Below are positions 50,301 through 56,300 of a DNA stretch of 64,000 bases, piece after piece. The stretch spans positions 2,439,501 to 2,503,500 of the forward strand of contig NZ_LT629794.1 of assembly GCF_900106075.1 (NCBI RefSeq), in the 5' to 3' direction. The notes beneath the pieces were generated by a model, which was not told where the DNA came from, did no database searches, and was given only the letters and a program-made list of their open reading frames with translations. The number at the start of each line of letters is the position of its first letter. The first letter of the stretch is position 1. The translations under genes and the position numbers were made by a program. Source of the DNA: Polaribacter sp. Hel1_33_78 (GTDB lineage: Bacteria > Bacteroidota > Bacteroidia > Flavobacteriales > Flavobacteriaceae).

Positions 50301-53300
50301 ATGGAAACGATAGAACTACCTACAGCTGGTATTTAGGCGACCCAGATAATGGAGGTAGTTTACTTACAGATACACTGGTTTACTCAGGTACAGACACAAA
50401 TACTTTAAGTATAAGTGATGTAACTGGTCTAGATGGAAATGAATATTATATAGTTGTAAATCAAAGTAATAACTCTTGTGAAAGAGAAATACAATCAGCA
50501 ACATTAACAGCGATAGATCCATGTACATATGGAGCAACAGTAGGTACACCAACAGCAAATGACCCAGATGGCGATGGTATAAACAATGCTTGTGATTTAG
50601 ATGATGATAACGATGGTATTTTAGATACAGAAGAAGGATGTGAAGCTATTTCCTATGATGTTACCAACCTAACTTGGACAGGCGATAGTCAGATGAGTGT
50701 TGAGGCATTGGATAGTAATACCTTGAAAGGTACAAGTACTAGTAGTTGGAAATCTGTATTATCAGACCAAACTTTTTCACTACCTCTAGAGTTAAGCTTT
50801 ACTTTTTCGGTTACCTCAAATTATACTATGATTGGACTTGCATATGAGAATAGTTCTTCAAATGGTAATTGGACAGTTCCAAATAGTTATGGTTTTTATT
50901 TGAATTCAAAAATTTCTTATACAAAAGATGTCAATTCACTTACAAATAATGTAAATAATATGAATGGCATCGAACATCGTATCGTTATCGATGAATTAGG
51001 TAACTTAACTTTATATAGAAATAATAGTATTGTAAAGACAAAAAGTGGTTTATCCACAGGAAACTACAGGGTATATATATCTAGTAATGGGAATTCAAAC
51101 AAGCCTTTCGAAAATATTTCATTCTTAACTAATGATGGGTTGTTTACATGTTCACAAGACACGGATAATGATGGATTGACAGACAATATAGACTTAGACA
51201 GTGATGGCGATGGATGTAAAGATGTAGTTGAATCAGGAGGAATAGATGCTAATAACGATGGGATATTAGATGGTTCAGGTTTTGATGCAGACGGTAAAGT
51301 TATCGGAAGTTCGGGAGGCTATAATGGAGTTTCGGGAAATGAATATGCTGCACACCAAGCTAATTTTACTTCTAATCTTTCTAATCAAAATATTGACGAA
51401 GGTCAACCAGTTACATTTAGTGTTTCAGCATCTGCCGAACAAGCAACTTCTTACAATAATGGAGCACCTATTTATGGAACACCTGGAAATGCAAATAATG
51501 GAATAAACTATCAATGGTATTTGGGAGACCCAGACAATAGTGGCATTACCCTAACTGATATTGGAATATATACAGGTACAAATACAGCAGATTTAAATAT
51601 TAGCAATAGTACTGGTTTAAATGGTAAACAATATTTTGTAAAATTGACACATGCTAATAATAGCTGTTTAATAGAAATTAAAAATGCAATATTAACTGTA
51701 TGCTCAAGTGCAGATAACACAACATCAAACGCTTCAATCACTGAAAGTGAAACCAAAACTTTATCAGGAAATCCATCGGGAGGAACTTGGTCAATCGTTT
51801 CTGGAGGCGGATCTATTACAGGAACAACATATACGCCTGCAGATATCAATACTGATACAACAATCGTAATTCGTTATACAATTGCTGTTGATGGAGATTG
51901 TGCTGCAACAACAGATGATGTTACTTTTGATGTAACACCTGTCTGTGATGTAGTTGCTAACAATACGACTTCAATTGCTGCTATTACTGAAGGACAAACG
52001 AAAACATTAACGGGTACTCCTGCTGGAGGAACTTGGTCAATCGTTTCTGGAGGCGGATCTATTACAGGAACAACATATACGCCTGCAGATATCAATACTG
52101 ATACAACAATCGTAATTCGTTATACAATTGCTGTTGATGGAGATTGTGCTGCAACAACAGATGATGTTACTTTTGATGTAACACCTGTCTGTGATGTAGT
52201 TGCTAACAATACGACTTCAACTGCTGATATTACTGAAGGACAAACGAAAACATTAACGGGTACTCCTGCTGGAGGAACTTGGTCAATCGTTTCTGGAGGC
52301 GGATTTATTACTGGAACAACATATACTCCTGCTGATATCAATACAGATACAACGGTGACTATTAGATATACGATTGCTGCTGATGGTGATTGTGCTGCAA
52401 CAACTGATGATGTTACTTTTGATGTAACTCCTGTCTGTGATGTAGTTGCAAACAATACGACTTCAACTGCTGATATTACTGAAGGACAAACGAAAACATT
52501 GATAGCAACTCCTGCTGGAGGAACTTGGTCAATCGTTTCTGGAGGCGGATCTATTACTGGATCAACGTATACGCCTGATGATATCAATACTGATACAACA
52601 ATCGTAATTAGATATACAATTGCTGCTGATGGTGATTGTGCTGCAACAACTGATGATGTTACTTTTGATGTAACTCCTGTCTGTGATGTAGTTGCAAACA
52701 ATACGACTTCAACTGCTGCTATTACTGAAGGAGAAACGAAAACATTAACGGGTACTCCTGCTGGAGGAACTTGGTCAATCGTTTCTGGAGGCGGATCTAT
52801 TACTGGATCAACGTATACGCCTGATGATATCAATACTGATACAACAATCGTAATTAGATATACAATTGCTGCTGATGGTGATTGTGCTGCAACAACTGAT
52901 GATGTTACTTTTGATGTAACTCCTGTCTGTGATGTAGTTGCTAACAATACTACTTCAACTGCTGATATTACTGAAGGACAAACGAAAACATTAACTGGTA
53001 CTCCTGCTGGAGGAACTTGGTCAATCGTTTCTGGAGGCGGATCTATTACAGGAACTACCTACACTCCTGCAGATATCAATACTGATACAACAATCGTAAT
53101 TAGATATACAATTGCTGCTGATGGAGACTGTGCTGCAACAACTTCAGATGTTACTTTTGATGTAACTCCTGTCTGTGATGTAGTTGCAAACAATACGACT
53201 TCAACTGCTGATATTACTGAAGGACAAACGAAAACATTAACTGGTACTCCTGCTGGAGGAACTTGGTCAATCGTTTCTGGAGGCGGATTTATTACTGGAA

Positions 53301-56300
53301 CAACATATACTCCTGCTGATATCAATACAGATACAACGGTGACTATTAGATATACGATTGCTGCTGATGGTGATTGTGCTGCAACAACTGATGATGTTAC
53401 TTTTGATGTAACTCCTGTCTGTGATGTAGTTGCAAACAATACGACTTCAACTGCTGATATTACTGAAGGACAAACGAAAACATTGATAGCAACTCCTGCT
53501 GGAGGAACTTGGTCAATCGTTTCTGGAGGCGGATCTATTACTGGATCAACGTATACGCCTGATGATATCAATACTGATACAACAATCGTAATTAGATATA
53601 CAATTGCTGCTGATGGTGATTGTGCTGCAACAACTGATGATGTTACTTTTGATGTAACTCCTGTCTGTGATGTAGTTGCTAACAATACGACTTCAACTGC
53701 TGCTATTACTGAAGGACAAACGAAAACATTGATAGCAACTCCTGCTGGAGGAACTTGGTCAATCGTTTCTGGAGGCGGATCTATTACAGGAACTACCTAC
53801 ACTCCTGCAGATATCAATACAGATACAACGGTAACGATTCGATATACAATTGCTGCTGATGGCGATTGTGCTGCAACAACTGATGATGTTACTTTTGATG
53901 TAACTCCTGTCTGTGATGTAGTTGCAAACAATACGACTTCAACTGCTGCTATTACTGAAGGACAAACGAAAACATTGATAGCAACTCCTGCTGGAGGAAC
54001 TTGGTCAATCGTTTCTGGAGGCGGATCTATTACAGGAACTACCTACACTCCTGCAGATATCAATACAGATACAACGGTAACGATTCGATATACAATTGCT
54101 GCAGATGGTGATTGTGCTGCAACAACTTCAGATGTTACTTTTGATGTAACTCCTGTCTGTGATGTAGTTGCAAACAATACGACTTCAACTGCTGATATTA
54201 CTGAAGGACAAACGAAAACATTAACTGGTACTCCTGCTGGAGGAACTTGGTCAATCGTTTCTGGAGGCGGATTTATTACTGGAACAACATATACTCCTGC
54301 TGATATCAATACAGATACAACGGTGACTATTAGATATACGATTGCTGCTGATGGTGATTGTGCTGCAACAACTGATGATGTTACTTTTGATGTAACTCCT
54401 GTCTGTGATGTAGTTGCAAACAATACGACTTCAACTGCTGATATTACTGAAGGACAAACGAAAACATTGATAGCAACTCCTGCTGGAGGAACTTGGTCAA
54501 TCGTTTCTGGAGGCGGATCTATTACTGGATCAACGTATACGCCTGATGATATCAATACTGATACAACAATCGTAATTAGATATACAATTGCTGCTGATGG
54601 TGATTGTGCTGCAACAACTGATGATGTTACTTTTGATGTAACTCCTGTCTGTGATGTAGTTGCTAACAATACGACTTCAACTGCTGCTATTACTGAAGGA
54701 CAAACGAAAACATTGATAGCAACTCCTGCTGGAGGAACTTGGTCAATCGTTTCTGGAGGCGGATCTATTACAGGAACTACCTACACTCCTGCAGATATCA
54801 ATACAGATACAACGGTAACGATTCGATATACAATTGCTGCTGATGGCGATTGTGCTGCAACAACTGATGATGTTACTTTTGATGTAACTCCTGTCTGTGA
54901 TGTAGTTGCAAACAATACGACTTCAACTGCTGCTATTACTGAAGGACAAACGAAAACATTGATAGCAACTCCTGCTGGAGGAACTTGGTCAATCGTTTCT
55001 GGAGGCGGATCTATTACAGGAACTACCTACACTCCTGCAGATATCAATACAGATACAACGGTAACGATTCGTTATACAATTGCTGTTGATGGAGATTGTG
55101 CTGCAACAACAGATGATGTTACTTTTGATGTAACACCTGTCTGTGATGTAGTTGCTAACAATACGACTTCAACTGCTGATATTACTGAAGGACAAACGAA
55201 AACATTGATAGCAACTCCTGCTGGAGGAACTTGGTCAATCGTTTCTGGAGGCGGATCTATTACAGGAACTACCTACACTCCTGCAGATATCAATACAGAT
55301 ACAACGGTAACGATTCGATATACAATTGCTGCTGATGGTGATTGTGCTGCAACAACTTCAGATGTTACTTTTGATGTAACTCCTGTCTGTGATGTAGTTG
55401 CAAACAATACGACTTCAACTGCTGCTATTACTGAAGGACAAACCAAAACATTAACTGGTACTCCTGCTGGAGGAACTTGGTCAATCGTTTCTGGAAGTGG
55501 GTCTATTACTGGATCAACGTATACGCCTGATGATATCAATACTGATACAACGGTAACGATTCGATATACAATTGCTGCTGATGGCGATTGTGCTGCAACA
55601 ACTGATGATGTTACTTTTGATGTAACTCCTGTCTGTGATGTAGTTGCAAACAATACGACTTCAACTGCTGCTATTACTGAAGGACAAACGAAAACATTAA
55701 CTGGTACTCCTGCTGGAGGAACTTGGTCAATCGTTTCTGGAGGCGGATCTATTACAGGAACTACCTACACTCCTGCAGATATCAATACAGATACAACGGT
55801 AACGATTCGATATACAATTGCTGCAGATGGTGATTGTGCTGCAACAACTGATGATGTTACTTTTGATGTAACTCCTGTCTGTGATGTAGTTGCAAACAAT
55901 ACGACTTCAACTGCTGCTATTACTGAAGGACAAACGAAAACATTAACTGGTACTCCTGCTGGAGGAACTTGGTCAATCGTTTCTGGAGGCGGATCTATTA
56001 CAGGAACTACCTACACTCCTGCAGATATCAATACAGATACAACGGTAACGATTCGATATACAATTGCTGCTGATGGTGATTGTGCTGCAACAACTTCAGA
56101 TGTTACTTTTGATGTAACTCCTGTCTGTGATGTAGTTGCAAACAATACGACTTCAACTGCTGCTATTACTGAAGGACAAACCAAAACATTAACTGGTAGT
56201 CCTGCTGGAGGAACTTGGTCAATCGTTTCTGGAGGCGGATCTATTACAGGAACTACCTACACTCCTGCAGATATCAATACAGATACAACGGTAACGATTC

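Noticed and set aside
53129..55071. Assembly artefact as the cause of the exact duplication
   Set aside because: Cannot be excluded without reads, but the junctions fall within variable unit positions and the four-unit offset is biologically natural, so it is kept as a finding.
51511..55653. Long minus-strand open frames (up to 275 codons) opposite array 2
   Set aside because: They are antisense shadows created by the strict 246-bp periodicity: a stop-free frame in one unit is repeated in all. They have no promoter and the composition of a reverse-complemented repeat.
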